A stretch of DNA of 64,000 bases from Paenibacillus sp. FSL H8-0332 (lineage in GTDB: Bacteria; Bacillota; Bacilli; Paenibacillales; Paenibacillaceae). Shown here one piece after another: positions 1 through 8,316 of this stretch. The position numbers were made by a program, and so were the translations under genes. Below the pieces are notes generated by a model. It was given only the letters and a program-made list of their open reading frames with translations, was not told where the DNA came from and did no database searches. Each line of letters opens with the position of its first letter. Position 1 is the first letter of the stretch. The stretch lies in the NCBI RefSeq assembly GCF_037963835.1, contig NZ_CP150145.1:2852001-2916000 (forward strand), written 5' to 3'.

Positions 1-1
1 G

Positions 2-1117
2 TCCACCGACAAGAAGAAAGCCATCCGTGAAGCAGCCTATACAGCGTTGGCGGCAGGCGGTTCGGAGCAGGGCGTGGAACGGCTGGTGGAAGCGTTCACC
101 AAGAAGAAGGACCGCGAGATGCTGGGCAGAGTGCTGGCAGGCGGGCATTCTGCAGAGGTAAGTGCCAGACTGGCGGCATTATTCATGGAGGAGCTGCAGG
201 CCGCGCCGCAGACGAATGCCGACAAGAAGCTGACGGAAAAGGTGTGGGATGAGCTTCTTCCCTACATGACCGCGCTTCGCCACGTGCGCAGCCCGCAGCT
301 GGATGAAATCTACAGCTATATCCTTCAGGAGTATGCCCGTTTCTCCCCGCTGGGCTGGATTCCGCTCATTGACCACGCGGCCTGGTATAAAGAGCGGACA
401 TCGGATGGAGCAGCGCTGGCTGAGCTTGAAGAGCTGGATAAGCGGAGCGCGCGGTTCTTGCCGAATTATTTCCGTGTCGCCCAGCAGTCCTTGAGCCCGA
501 AAGAGCTGTACAACCGGTTCGGCGGAAGCTTTATGGATAAATTGAAAGCATTGGTGGGCAAAGAGGCCAAGGATGCGGCTCAGCGCTCGCAATTGCTGAT
601 TGATACGATTGAGGAACAGGTGGTGGATATCCGCCGGAGGAATTACGAGGTGGAGTGGGATGCATCAGGAGTCAGACAGCCGTACAGCAGGGAGTTGCTG
701 TCTGCCGAGGAGATTGCGGCAGACTGGGACCCCCGCTGGCTGGACTGGTTCATCAAGCAGGACGCGGTGAATTTGGCCAGTGCCTTTGCCCGGCCGGGTC
801 ATCGGGGTGTACAGGACTACCTGCTTGGCAAGCTGCAGGAGCCGTATAAACGCCGCACTTATGATTATATTCCTAATCTCTTCAAAGGCCTTGAAAGGGC
901 GGGAGTGCCGGAGCCGGAGCGGCTGGAACTGCTGATGACCGCCTTGGAGAATAAGAATGTCCACACGCCTTATACGTTTGAGTTCTATGTATTTAAACTG
1001 ATGGAGCGCTTCCCTGCCAGCTATGCGGACCGGCTGGAAGCGGTCATTCCTAAATATAGATATGAATGTAAGCAGCAGCTGGAATATGTATTGAACAGCC
1101 TGCGGAGTGCCAGCTAA
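2..1117 (+). CDS. Helical protein of the MoxR/VWA operon, 5' end outside window
   Basis: The reading frame is open from the first complete codon at base 2, so the N-terminus lies upstream of the window. The TTG at 47 is not needed as a start. About 370 residues are visible. They are rich in Leu, Ala, Glu and Arg, with repeated amphipathic helices and no obvious signal peptide or membrane segment, which suggests an alpha-solenoid or HEAT-like scaffold. I do not recognise the family. The stop lies 51 bases before the MoxR ATPase start and the orientation is the same, so it probably belongs to the same operon. It could be a regulatory or substrate-binding subunit of the ATPase/VWA machine; that is inference from context only. 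Confidence 0.7.
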   Translation, partial: STDKKKAIREAAYTALAAGGSEQGVERLVEAFTKKKDREMLGRVLAGGHSAEVSARLAALFMEELQAAPQTNADKKLTEKVWDELLPYMTALRHVRSPQLDEIYSYILQEYARFSPLGWIPLIDHAAWYKERTSDGAALAELEELDKRSARFLPNYFRVAQQSLSPKELYNRFGGSFMDKLKALVGKEAKDAAQRSQLLIDTIEEQVVDIRRRNYEVEWDASGVRQPYSRELLSAEEIAADWDPRWLDWFIKQDAVNLASAFARPGHRGVQDYLLGKLQEPYKRRTYDYIPNLFKGLERAGVPEPERLELLMTALENKNVHTPYTFEFYVFKLMERFPASYADRLEAVIPKYRYECKQQLEYVLNSLRSAS

Positions 1118-1168
1118 TACCTGATGAGTCTGGATTCACAAAAACGTTGTATCTAAGGAGAGGTGTAC

Positions 1169-2272
1169 ATGTCAACCGAACAAGATCAGCTTCAGGATTA
1201 CATGCGTCTGCCGGCCGAAATCCTATACCAGGAGGAGCTGGAGGCTCTGCGCAGGGAGGACACTGGACGTATTCCTGCCGGCTGGCAGATGTCACCGCGC
1301 TCTGTCCTGACCTTCATCGCTGGCGGCAAGGCGGGCAAGACCGTAATTACCCCGAAATATATCGGGAACACCCGGCTGATCGAGATGGCGGTTGCCACGC
1401 TGGTCACCGACCGGGCGCTGCTTCTGATCGGGGAGCCGGGCACGGCGAAATCCTGGCTATCCGAGAATCTGGCGGCGGCGATCTACGGCAACTCAGGCAT
1501 GGTTGTGCAAGGGACGGCGGGAACAAGCGAAGAGCATGTGCGCTATTCCTGGAACTATGCCATGCTCCTGGCGAACGGTCCAACGCCGGAGGCGCTGGTC
1601 AAGAGCCCGATTATGCGGGCGATGGAGGACGGCGGTATTGCCCGGTTTGAAGAAATCTCCCGCTGTGCCTCTGAGGTGCAGGATGCGCTGATTTCGATTC
1701 TGTCGGAGAAGACGATCTCCGTGCCGGAGCTCGGCAAGGAGACCAGTGCCCGCAAAGGCTTCTCGATTATTGCCACCGCTAATACCCGGGACCGTGGAGT
1801 CAATGAGATGTCCGCAGCCCTGAAGCGGCGGTTCAATATCATTGTGCTGCCTGCGCCGTCGGATCTGGAGACGGAGCTGTCTATTGTGAAGAAGCGTGTC
1901 GCTGAGATTGCCTCTTCGTATGAGCTTCAGGCTGCCGTTCCGGCGGATGAAGCGCTGCTGAAGGTGGTTACGATCTTCCGCGAGCTGCGCAGCGGCATGA
2001 CCCTCGACAAGAAGGAGAAGGTTAAGACTCCAGCCGGTGTGATCTCGACCGCAGAAGCGATCTCGCTGCTGACGAACAGCATGGCACTGGCGGCCAGCTT
2101 CGGCAGCGGAGAACTAACTGACAGGGATCTGGCAGCGGGACTCCAAGGGGCGATCGTCAAGGATGACGACAAGGATAAGCTGGTCTGGAAGGAATATCTG
2201 GATAATGTAATGAAGAAAAAAGGAGCGGACTGGCGCGGACTCTATCAAGCCTGCAAGGAGATGAACGAGTGA
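1169..2272 (+). CDS. MoxR-type AAA+ ATPase
   Basis: The protein has 367 residues and is a MoxR/RavA-class AAA+ ATPase. Walker A reads GEPGTAKS (residues 88-95, Lys94). The Walker B acidic pair is Glu161-Glu162 in ARFEEI, sensor 1 is Asn205 in ATANTRD, and an arginine-finger-like LKRRF lies at 218-222. ATG at 1169 was preferred to GTG at 1163 because AAGGAG (1155-1160) sits 8 bases before it. The stop overlaps the GTG start of the next gene by four bases, so the two are translationally coupled. MoxR ATPases usually work with VWA proteins as metal-loading or remodelling chaperones, and a VWA gene lies two genes downstream. The actual client is unknown. Confidence 0.9.
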   Translation: MSTEQDQLQDYMRLPAEILYQEELEALRREDTGRIPAGWQMSPRSVLTFIAGGKAGKTVITPKYIGNTRLIEMAVATLVTDRALLLIGEPGTAKSWLSENLAAAIYGNSGMVVQGTAGTSEEHVRYSWNYAMLLANGPTPEALVKSPIMRAMEDGGIARFEEISRCASEVQDALISILSEKTISVPELGKETSARKGFSIIATANTRDRGVNEMSAALKRRFNIIVLPAPSDLETELSIVKKRVAEIASSYELQAAVPADEALLKVVTIFRELRSGMTLDKKEKVKTPAGVISTAEAISLLTNSMALAASFGSGELTDRDLAAGLQGAIVKDDDKDKLVWKEYLDNVMKKKGADWRGLYQACKEMNE

Positions 2273-4614
2273 GCAGGGCAGCGGTTGCCGGCGTTCATGT
2301 CTTCGGGGTCCGGCATCTGTCTCCGGGCGGTGCCAGGCATGTCCTGGAATACTTGAACGAGCTGCAGCCGACCGCCGTGCTGATTGAGGGGCCAAGTGAT
2401 GCAAGCGGAGAGATCCGTCATTTAACTCATGCGGTTACGAAGCCTCCGGTGGCTATTCTGGCCTTCACCGAGGATCTGCCCGTGCGGACGGTACTCTGGC
2501 CGTTCGCTGTATATTCCCCGGAATATCAGGGGATGAAATGGGCACAGGAGCATGGAGCGGAAGCAGAGTTCATCGATCTGCCTTCCTCTGTAACCCTTGG
2601 GCTACAGGATGCGTTGCGGCAGGATGCCGGCGGCCGCCCGGAGCTGCAGCCTGTGGCTGACGAGCAGGGGGAGCCGGCAGAAGAGGAGATTCACGAGCCG
2701 GAGTCGGTATACAGCCGGATTGCCCGGCTTGCCGGTGAGCACGACTATGATATGTACTGGGAGCGTAATTACGAGCATAACTCCAGCAGCGGCGCTTACC
2801 GCGCCGCGATACTGGCCTTCTCTGCCCAGATGCGTGAGCTGTCGGAGGCCACGGAGCGCGCAGAGCAGCCGCGGGAATATGCGTATAACGCGTTGCGCGA
2901 GTCTTATATGCGGCGGCGGATTCAGCTCAAGATTGACGAAGGACATCTGCCGGAGAAAGTTGTCGTGATCTGCGGTGCATACCATGCCGCTGCGCTAGCC
3001 GATCCCTCGGAGGGGATGAGCGATGCGGAGCTGGCGTTACTGCCTACACGCTCTACCAAGCTGACGCTGATGCCATATTCCTACTATAAGCTCTCCACTA
3101 TGTCGGGCTATGGTGCAGGTAACGCGGCTCCCCACTACTTCCAGATGATGTGGGAGCTGATGGCCTCCGGCCGCTCTGAGGAGCTGCCCCATCTCTACCT
3201 GTCCTCTGTAGCCCGGCAGGTACGCGGTGCAGGGACACACCGCTCGACGGCCGAAGTGATCGAAGCGGTGCGGCTGGCAGAGTCGCTGGCCGCACTGCAC
3301 GGCGGAAGCGCACCTACGCTGCGTGATCTGCGCGATGCCGCGCAGACCTTGCTCGGTCACGGCGATCTGGCCGTTATCGCCGATTCGCTGGCCCGGATCG
3401 ATGTCGGTACGAACATCGGGAGGCTGGCCGATGGCGTCAGCCAGACGCCGATTCAGGATGATCTGAACCGGCTGCTGAAGCGCTACAAGCTGGAGAAGTA
3501 CAGATCGACTGTAGCCAGCGACCTGGCGCTGGATCTGCGCGAGAACCGCCGGGTGTCAAGCAGCGAAGCGGCTTATCTTGATCTGCACCGCTCCGTACTG
3601 TTTCACCGGCTGGAGCTGCTCGGCATCCACTTCGCCCGCAATGTGCCAAGCGGCCAGTCCGGGGCGACCTGGGCAGAGCACTGGATACTCCAGTGGGCGC
3701 CGGAGGTGGAGATTGAGATCGTGGAGTCTACCCTGCTAGGGGAGACCGTTGAGGTAGCGGCAGCCTACGTGCTGCGCGAGAAGCTGCTGGAATGCGGTTC
3801 GATCACCGAGGCGTCTGCGCTGATCGTCACCGCCTGCGAATGCGGCATGACCACGCAGATGGAGGAGAGCAGCCGCGTGCTGCAGCGGCTTGCGGTAGAC
3901 AGCCGCGATGTCGTTTCGATTGCCACAGCGGCCAGAGAGCTGGCCAAGATCATCGGCTATGGCGACATCCGCAAGGTGGATACGGCCCCGTTCATACCGC
4001 TGCTGGAGGAGCTGTTCCGCCGGGGTTGCCTGTTCCTGCTGGATGCCAGCGGCTGCAATGATGAAGCGGCGGCGCTGATGATCGGCGCGATGAATGACCT
4101 GAACAACATCTCGCTGGAGCATAGCGAGACTGCAGATACCGCCCTGTGGCTGCAGGAGCTGCTACAGCTGGCGCAGCGGGATGACCGCAACCCGCGGCTG
4201 TCGGGCTTCGCCTGTGCGATCCTGATGGAGCGTGGAGCCATCCCTGCCGGGGAGGTTGCGGCGGAGGTGTCGCGCCGCTTGTCTCCTGGGATACCGGCGG
4301 ACCTCGGGGCAGGCTGGTTCGAAGGCCTGTCCATGCGTAACCGCTATGGACTGCTGTCGCGGATGAGCCTGTGGGAGCAGTTAAATGACTATATCAACGC
4401 CTTGGAGGATGAGGAATTCAAGCGTGCTCTGGTCTTCCTGCGCCGGGCGTTCAGTACCTTCTCCCCGCGTGAGAAGACGATGATCGCCGAGCTGCTGGGC
4501 GAGCTGTGGGGCGTGAACACAGAGCAGGCTGCCGAGATTCTGACAGGAGAACTGAAGGAGGAGGAAGCCAAAATGCTGGATGATCTGAATGATTTTGACT
4601 TCGGGGATCTGTAG
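2269..4614 (+). CDS. DUF5682-type protein with two GxxH motifs
   Basis: This 781-residue protein starts with GTG inside the stop of the ATPase gene. The N-terminal 280 residues resemble what is annotated as DUF5682. They contain GVRH (13-16), an acidic LIEGP motif (Glu40) and a second GAYH motif (236-239) in a hydrophobic strand context. Paired GxxH motifs plus a conserved Glu are characteristic of the TIKI/TraB and EreA/ChaN-like fold, so a metal-dependent hydrolase-like domain is plausible; this is inference. The remaining 500 residues are predicted helical repeats rich in Ala, Leu and Glu, ending in an acidic tail (LNDFDFGDL). There is no signal peptide, so it is likely cytosolic. The next gene begins at the base after its stop. 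Confidence 0.8.
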   Translation: MSRAAVAGVHVFGVRHLSPGGARHVLEYLNELQPTAVLIEGPSDASGEIRHLTHAVTKPPVAILAFTEDLPVRTVLWPFAVYSPEYQGMKWAQEHGAEAEFIDLPSSVTLGLQDALRQDAGGRPELQPVADEQGEPAEEEIHEPESVYSRIARLAGEHDYDMYWERNYEHNSSSGAYRAAILAFSAQMRELSEATERAEQPREYAYNALRESYMRRRIQLKIDEGHLPEKVVVICGAYHAAALADPSEGMSDAELALLPTRSTKLTLMPYSYYKLSTMSGYGAGNAAPHYFQMMWELMASGRSEELPHLYLSSVARQVRGAGTHRSTAEVIEAVRLAESLAALHGGSAPTLRDLRDAAQTLLGHGDLAVIADSLARIDVGTNIGRLADGVSQTPIQDDLNRLLKRYKLEKYRSTVASDLALDLRENRRVSSSEAAYLDLHRSVLFHRLELLGIHFARNVPSGQSGATWAEHWILQWAPEVEIEIVESTLLGETVEVAAAYVLREKLLECGSITEASALIVTACECGMTTQMEESSRVLQRLAVDSRDVVSIATAARELAKIIGYGDIRKVDTAPFIPLLEELFRRGCLFLLDASGCNDEAAALMIGAMNDLNNISLEHSETADTALWLQELLQLAQRDDRNPRLSGFACAILMERGAIPAGEVAAEVSRRLSPGIPADLGAGWFEGLSMRNRYGLLSRMSLWEQLNDYINALEDEEFKRALVFLRRAFSTFSPREKTMIAELLGELWGVNTEQAAEILTGELKEEEAKMLDDLNDFDFGDL

Positions 4615-5856
4615 ATGGGTGATGAAGAGCTGAAGGAAGAGCTGAAGCATGATGACCAGAACAGCGCCCTTACACGCTGGCGGCTGATTCTGGGGCAGGA
4701 AGCGGAAGCGGCTTTGCCCGGATACGGCCAAGGGAGCGGCCGGACGCTAAGTGAGGAAGAGCTGATTATGGATGCAGCGCTGGCTGCTATCTATAATGAG
4801 ACAGGCGCAGGCAAGGCAGACGGGGGTGCCGCTGCCGGATCGAAGGGCAGAGGTGCAGGCTCGGGACATGCCGCGATTAACCTGTCCAAGTGGCTCGGGG
4901 ATGTGCGTAATTTCTTCCCGGAGGATGTGGTCTCGGTCATTCAGACCGATGCGATGGAGCGCAAAGGCTGGAAGCAGCTGCTCTTCGAGCCGGAGCTGTT
5001 GGCGGCGGTGAAACCGGATATCCAGCTGGTCGGTACATTGCTGGCACTCAAGGGCAAAATCCCGGAGAAAACCAAAGATACCGCAAGAATGCTCGTCCAG
5101 GCGCTTGTGGATGAGCTGGTCAAGCTGCTGGAGACCGATATCCGCCGTGCGGTTACCGGAGCGCTTAACAAGCGGCAGCATTCTCCGCTGCCTTCACTCA
5201 GCGGGCTGGACTGGAAACGGACGATCGAGCGCAATCTGAAGCACTACGATGCCGAGCGGCGGATGATTATCCCCGAGCGCTTCTTTTATTTCGACCGGGC
5301 ACGCCGCAGCAAGGAATGGACGGTCATTGTGGATATTGACCAGAGCGGCTCGATGGCCAGCTCTGTGATCTGGGCGTCGGTGATCGGCTCGATCTTCGCC
5401 AGTATCCCGGCGCTGAACACGCGTGTCGTTGCTTTTGACACCGAGGTGGTAGACTTGACGGAGCAATGTGCGAATGATCCTGTTGACATGCTCTTCGGCA
5501 TCCAGCTCGGGGGCGGCACGGATATCCATAAGTCGGTGAAGTATTGCGAGCAGTTCATCGAAGAGCCGAAGAAGACATTGTTCATTATCGTATCGGACCT
5601 GTATGAGAACGGCAATCAGGCCGGGCTGGTCCGGCGGATGCGCGAGCTGCGGGAATCTGGAGTGCGGACCATGACGCTCTTGGCCCTCTCCGATGAAGGT
5701 AAGCCTTCCTATGATGAACGGCTGGCCGCCCAGCTCGCCCGTGATGGAACGCCTTGCTTCGCCTGTACTCCGGCACTGCTGCCTGTCCTGGTGGAGGGGG
5801 CGCTGAAGGGCCAGGAGCTGGGTGAGCTGGCGAAGCGGCTCGGGATGACACGGTAA
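4615..5856 (+). CDS. VWA-domain protein, partner of the MoxR ATPase
   Basis: The 413-residue protein begins immediately after the previous stop codon. Residues 1-230 are helical with an Ala/Gly-rich linker around 60-85. The C-terminal VWA domain holds a complete MIDAS: D242-x-S244-x-S246 in DIDQSGSM, Thr302 in GGGTD and Asp328 in IVSDLYENG. A metal-dependent adhesion site is therefore intact. It resembles CoxE/YehP-type VWA proteins that pair with MoxR ATPases. Its place as the last gene of a tightly packed four-gene run suggests a single complex. Function beyond that is not established from the sequence. Confidence 0.88.
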   Translation: MGDEELKEELKHDDQNSALTRWRLILGQEAEAALPGYGQGSGRTLSEEELIMDAALAAIYNETGAGKADGGAAAGSKGRGAGSGHAAINLSKWLGDVRNFFPEDVVSVIQTDAMERKGWKQLLFEPELLAAVKPDIQLVGTLLALKGKIPEKTKDTARMLVQALVDELVKLLETDIRRAVTGALNKRQHSPLPSLSGLDWKRTIERNLKHYDAERRMIIPERFFYFDRARRSKEWTVIVDIDQSGSMASSVIWASVIGSIFASIPALNTRVVAFDTEVVDLTEQCANDPVDMLFGIQLGGGTDIHKSVKYCEQFIEEPKKTLFIIVSDLYENGNQAGLVRRMRELRESGVRTMTLLALSDEGKPSYDERLAAQLARDGTPCFACTPALLPVLVEGALKGQELGELAKRLGMTR

Positions 5857-5895
5857 TTTTATGAGAAGAGGAAACACTTACTTTAGAATCACATA

Positions 5896-5924
5896 TTGTG
5901 TAACATGCCGCTATCCTTTATAAT
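5896..5924 (+). promoter_or_regulatory. Predicted sigma-A promoter of asd
   Basis: A TTGTGT hexamer (5896-5901) and a perfect TATAAT (5919-5924) are separated by 17 bases, 57 bases ahead of the asd ATG. It lies in the short gap after the VWA gene, so asd can be expressed independently of the upstream operon. Confidence 0.6.
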
Positions 5925-5980
5925 CGGTTATTAAAAAGCACCTTTCGCTAGGCGCTGCTTGAAAGGAAATGAATTTCATT

Positions 5981-7066
5981 ATGTCGAGGAAGCTCAGAGC
6001 GGGTATTGTTGGCGGTACCGGTATGGTCGGCCAGCGTTTCATTGCACTTTTGGAGAATCATCCATGGTTTCAGGTAACAGCGATTGCGGCGAGCGTGAAT
6101 TCAGCCGGCAAGTCCTATGAGGAGTCTGTTCAAGGCAGATGGAAGCTGTCCACTCCTATGCCCGAAGCCGTCAAAGGCATCATGGTTCAAGACGCCTCCA
6201 AGGTGGAGGAAGTGGCTGCGGATGTGGATCTGATCTTCTGCGCCGTAGATATGAAGAAGGAAGAGATCAAGGCGCTGGAAGAGGCTTATGCGCGTACCGG
6301 AACTCCGGTGATTTCCAACAACTCGGCACACCGCTGGACACCGGATGTTCCGATGGTGATTCCCGAGATCAACCCGGAGCATCTGGAGGTCATCGCCCAG
6401 CAGCGCAAGCGTCTGGGGACAGAGACCGGCTTCATCGCCGTGAAACCTAACTGTTCCATTCAGAGTTATATGCCTACCCTGAATGCGCTTCATGAGTTCA
6501 AGCCTTCCAAGGTGGTTGTAACCACTTATCAGGCGATTTCAGGTGCAGGTAAGACCTTTACAGACTGGCCGGATATGGTGGATAACGTGATTCCTTACAT
6601 CGGCGGAGAAGAAGAGAAGAGCGAGCAGGAGCCGCTGCGGATCTGGGGTAAGGTAACCAGTGAGGGGATTGTCCCAAGCACGCAGCCGGTAATCACCACA
6701 CAGTGTATTCGTGTGCCTGTTGCTGACGGCCATATGGCGGCTGTCTTTGCCTCCTTTGAACAAAAGCCTTCCCGTGAAGAGATTCTGGAACGGTGGAACA
6801 GCTTCCAAGGGCGTCCGCAGCAGCTCGGTCTGCCGAGCGCGCCTAAGCAGTTCATCACGTATTTTGAGGAAGAGAACCGTCCGCAGACCCGTCTGGACCG
6901 TGACATTGAGAACGGCATGGGCATCTCCGCAGGGCGTCTGCGCGAGGATTCACTGTACGATTACAAATTCGTCAGCCTGTCCCACAACACGGTAAGAGGC
7001 GCTGCCGGCGGTGCGGTATTGATCGCTGAATTGCTTAAGGCCGAAGGATACATTCAGCCCAAATAA
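5981..7066 (+). CDS. asd: Aspartate-semialdehyde dehydrogenase (archaeal/fungal-type)
   Basis: This enzyme catalyses NADPH-dependent reduction of L-aspartyl-4-phosphate to aspartate semialdehyde, feeding lysine, diaminopimelate, threonine and methionine synthesis. The 361-residue product starts with the Rossmann motif GIVGGTGMVGQRF and carries the catalytic cysteine in KPNCS (Cys158) and the conserved ADGH segment. The long form with a GGEEEKSE insertion fits the archaeal-type clade used by Paenibacillus and Clostridia. ATG at 5981 was preferred to ATG at 5969 because the AAAGGA sequence at 5962-5967 would nearly touch the earlier one. It is transcribed from its own promoter and followed by a strong hairpin. 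Confidence 0.93.
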   Translation: MSRKLRAGIVGGTGMVGQRFIALLENHPWFQVTAIAASVNSAGKSYEESVQGRWKLSTPMPEAVKGIMVQDASKVEEVAADVDLIFCAVDMKKEEIKALEEAYARTGTPVISNNSAHRWTPDVPMVIPEINPEHLEVIAQQRKRLGTETGFIAVKPNCSIQSYMPTLNALHEFKPSKVVVTTYQAISGAGKTFTDWPDMVDNVIPYIGGEEEKSEQEPLRIWGKVTSEGIVPSTQPVITTQCIRVPVADGHMAAVFASFEQKPSREEILERWNSFQGRPQQLGLPSAPKQFITYFEEENRPQTRLDRDIENGMGISAGRLREDSLYDYKFVSLSHNTVRGAAGGAVLIAELLKAEGYIQPK

Positions 7067-7100
7067 GCATCTCTATGCTCTTGGATGGATACCCGTTACG

Positions 7101-7133
7101 CAGCCTGCCGGAGGTTCTCCGCGCAGGCTGTTT
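7101..7133 (+). terminator. Terminator after asd
   Basis: CAGCCTGC (7101-7108) pairs with GCAGGCTG (7123-7130), extended by CGGAG/CTCCG around a GTT loop. It is followed only by TTTG, so termination may be partial. Confidence 0.6.
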
Positions 7134-7143
7134 GCAGTTGGAC

Positions 7144-7173
7144 CTGACAATCCGCCCGAAATAATGGTAAGAT
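7144..7173 (+). promoter_or_regulatory. Predicted promoter of the small basic protein
   Basis: CTGACA (7144-7149) and TAAGAT (7168-7173) are spaced by 18 bases, 43 bases upstream of the GTG start at 7217. Confidence 0.5.
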
Positions 7174-7216
7174 AGAGTAATGTACGACGAAAACTGAATA
7201 TTGACGGAGTGATATT

Positions 7217-7408
7217 GTGGCAAAAAGTAAAGGCGGCGGCACAGGCAGAGGAACAGGCAGCAAGGGCTGGACCCGTTGGAATAAGACGGCAAAACCCGTG
7301 AAGCCGGCCAAAAGCGGCCCTCCCGGAACCCCAGGCGCCAAAGGGGCCAAACCAGTCAAGCCAGCTAAGAGCGGCAGCGGCAGCAACAAAACCGGAGGCG
7401 CTAAATAA
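7217..7408 (+). CDS. Small Lys/Gly/Pro-rich protein, collagen-like
   Basis: This 63-residue, strongly basic protein starts with GTG preceded by GGAG (7206-7209) at 7 bases. It is low-complexity: AKPVKPAKSG occurs twice, flanking four Gly-X-Y triplets (GPPGTPGAKGAK). It lacks hydrophobic segments and cysteines. A promoter and terminator of its own and a good ribosome site support expression. I do not recognise the family. The composition would suit nucleic-acid binding or a spore-associated small protein, but neither is shown by sequence. Confidence 0.6.
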   Translation: MAKSKGGGTGRGTGSKGWTRWNKTAKPVKPAKSGPPGTPGAKGAKPVKPAKSGSGSNKTGGAK

Positions 7409-7460
7409 GCGGACATCTGCCCATTGATAATTACCAAATATAAGGGTTATAGGTTGGAGC

Positions 7461-7496
7461 AACATCTGATTTGTATGTGAATCAGGTGTTCTTTCA
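7461..7496 (+). terminator. Terminator after the small basic protein
   Basis: AACATCTGATT (7461-7471) pairs with AATCAGGTGTT (7480-7490) with one wobble and an 8-base loop, followed by CTTTC. Confidence 0.6.
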
Positions 7497-7523
7497 TATG
7501 TAGGACCTGAAAGCGGGCACTTC

Positions 7524-8219
7524 ATGAGAATTAATAAATATATCAGTGAGACTGGTGTTTATCCGCGCAGAGAGACGAACCGGCTGATTGCCGACGGAAG
7601 GATCACGATTAACGGGAAGGTCTGTGCGCCTGGAGCAAGTGTGGAGCCTGGAGATGCGGTGGCTGTAGACGGAATTACTGTGACTCCAGACCGGGAGGAG
7701 CAGGTCTATCTGGCGCTGAACAAGCCGGTAGGCATTACCTGTACTGCCGCCCGGCACGTGAAAGGGAATATAGTAGATTATATCAACTATCCCTCCCGGA
7801 TTTTTGCTGTCGGCAGACTGGATAAGCACTCGGAAGGGCTGATTCTCCTGACCAATGACGGGTCGATTGTCAACCGGATGATGCGGTCTGAGCATAGTCA
7901 TGAGAAGGAGTACCGGGTGAGCGTGGACAAGCCGGTCACGGAAGACTTTTTGGCGGAGATGTCAGCGGGTGTAGATATTCTGGAGACCCGGACCAAGCCA
8001 TGCCTCACCCGGCGGATCTCGGACAGGGAGTTCATGATTATTCTGACCCAGGGGCTGAATCTGCAGATCCGCCGGATGTGCAAGGCGCTGGGCTACCGTG
8101 TGCTCCGCCTGGAGCGGGTGCGAATTATGCATATCACGCTCAGCGGTCTTCCGCAAGGGCAGTGGAGACGGCTAACGGAGGAAGAACTGGGGGAGCTCCA
8201 CACACAACTGGATGGTTAA
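7524..8219 (+). CDS. rluF: 23S rRNA pseudouridine synthase, RluF family
   Basis: It isomerises a uridine to pseudouridine in rRNA; E. coli RluF acts on 23S U2604. The 231-residue protein has an N-terminal S4 RNA-binding domain (about 1-60, RINKYISE and RRETNRLI) and the RsuA/RluB/E/F catalytic domain. GRLDKHSEGL holds the catalytic Asp100, and EKEYRV and LNLQIRRMC are further family blocks. Similarity to RluF runs over the whole length. The start is the first ATG; the upstream ribosome site is weak (AAAGCGGG). It stands alone between two terminators. Confidence 0.87.
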   Translation: MRINKYISETGVYPRRETNRLIADGRITINGKVCAPGASVEPGDAVAVDGITVTPDREEQVYLALNKPVGITCTAARHVKGNIVDYINYPSRIFAVGRLDKHSEGLILLTNDGSIVNRMMRSEHSHEKEYRVSVDKPVTEDFLAEMSAGVDILETRTKPCLTRRISDREFMIILTQGLNLQIRRMCKALGYRVLRLERVRIMHITLSGLPQGQWRRLTEEELGELHTQLDG

Positions 8220-8316
8220 CCGCAATTCACATACTAAGGTACAGGCTTCCGAAGCAGGCTCTGCGATGGGCACATAGGAAGTCTTGCTGCCACGACACGA
8301 CATTTAGGAGGATCAC

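Noticed and set aside
5857..5980. Lysine or S-box riboswitch before asd
   Set aside because: The gap is too short and lacks the conserved blocks of either class; only a promoter is visible.
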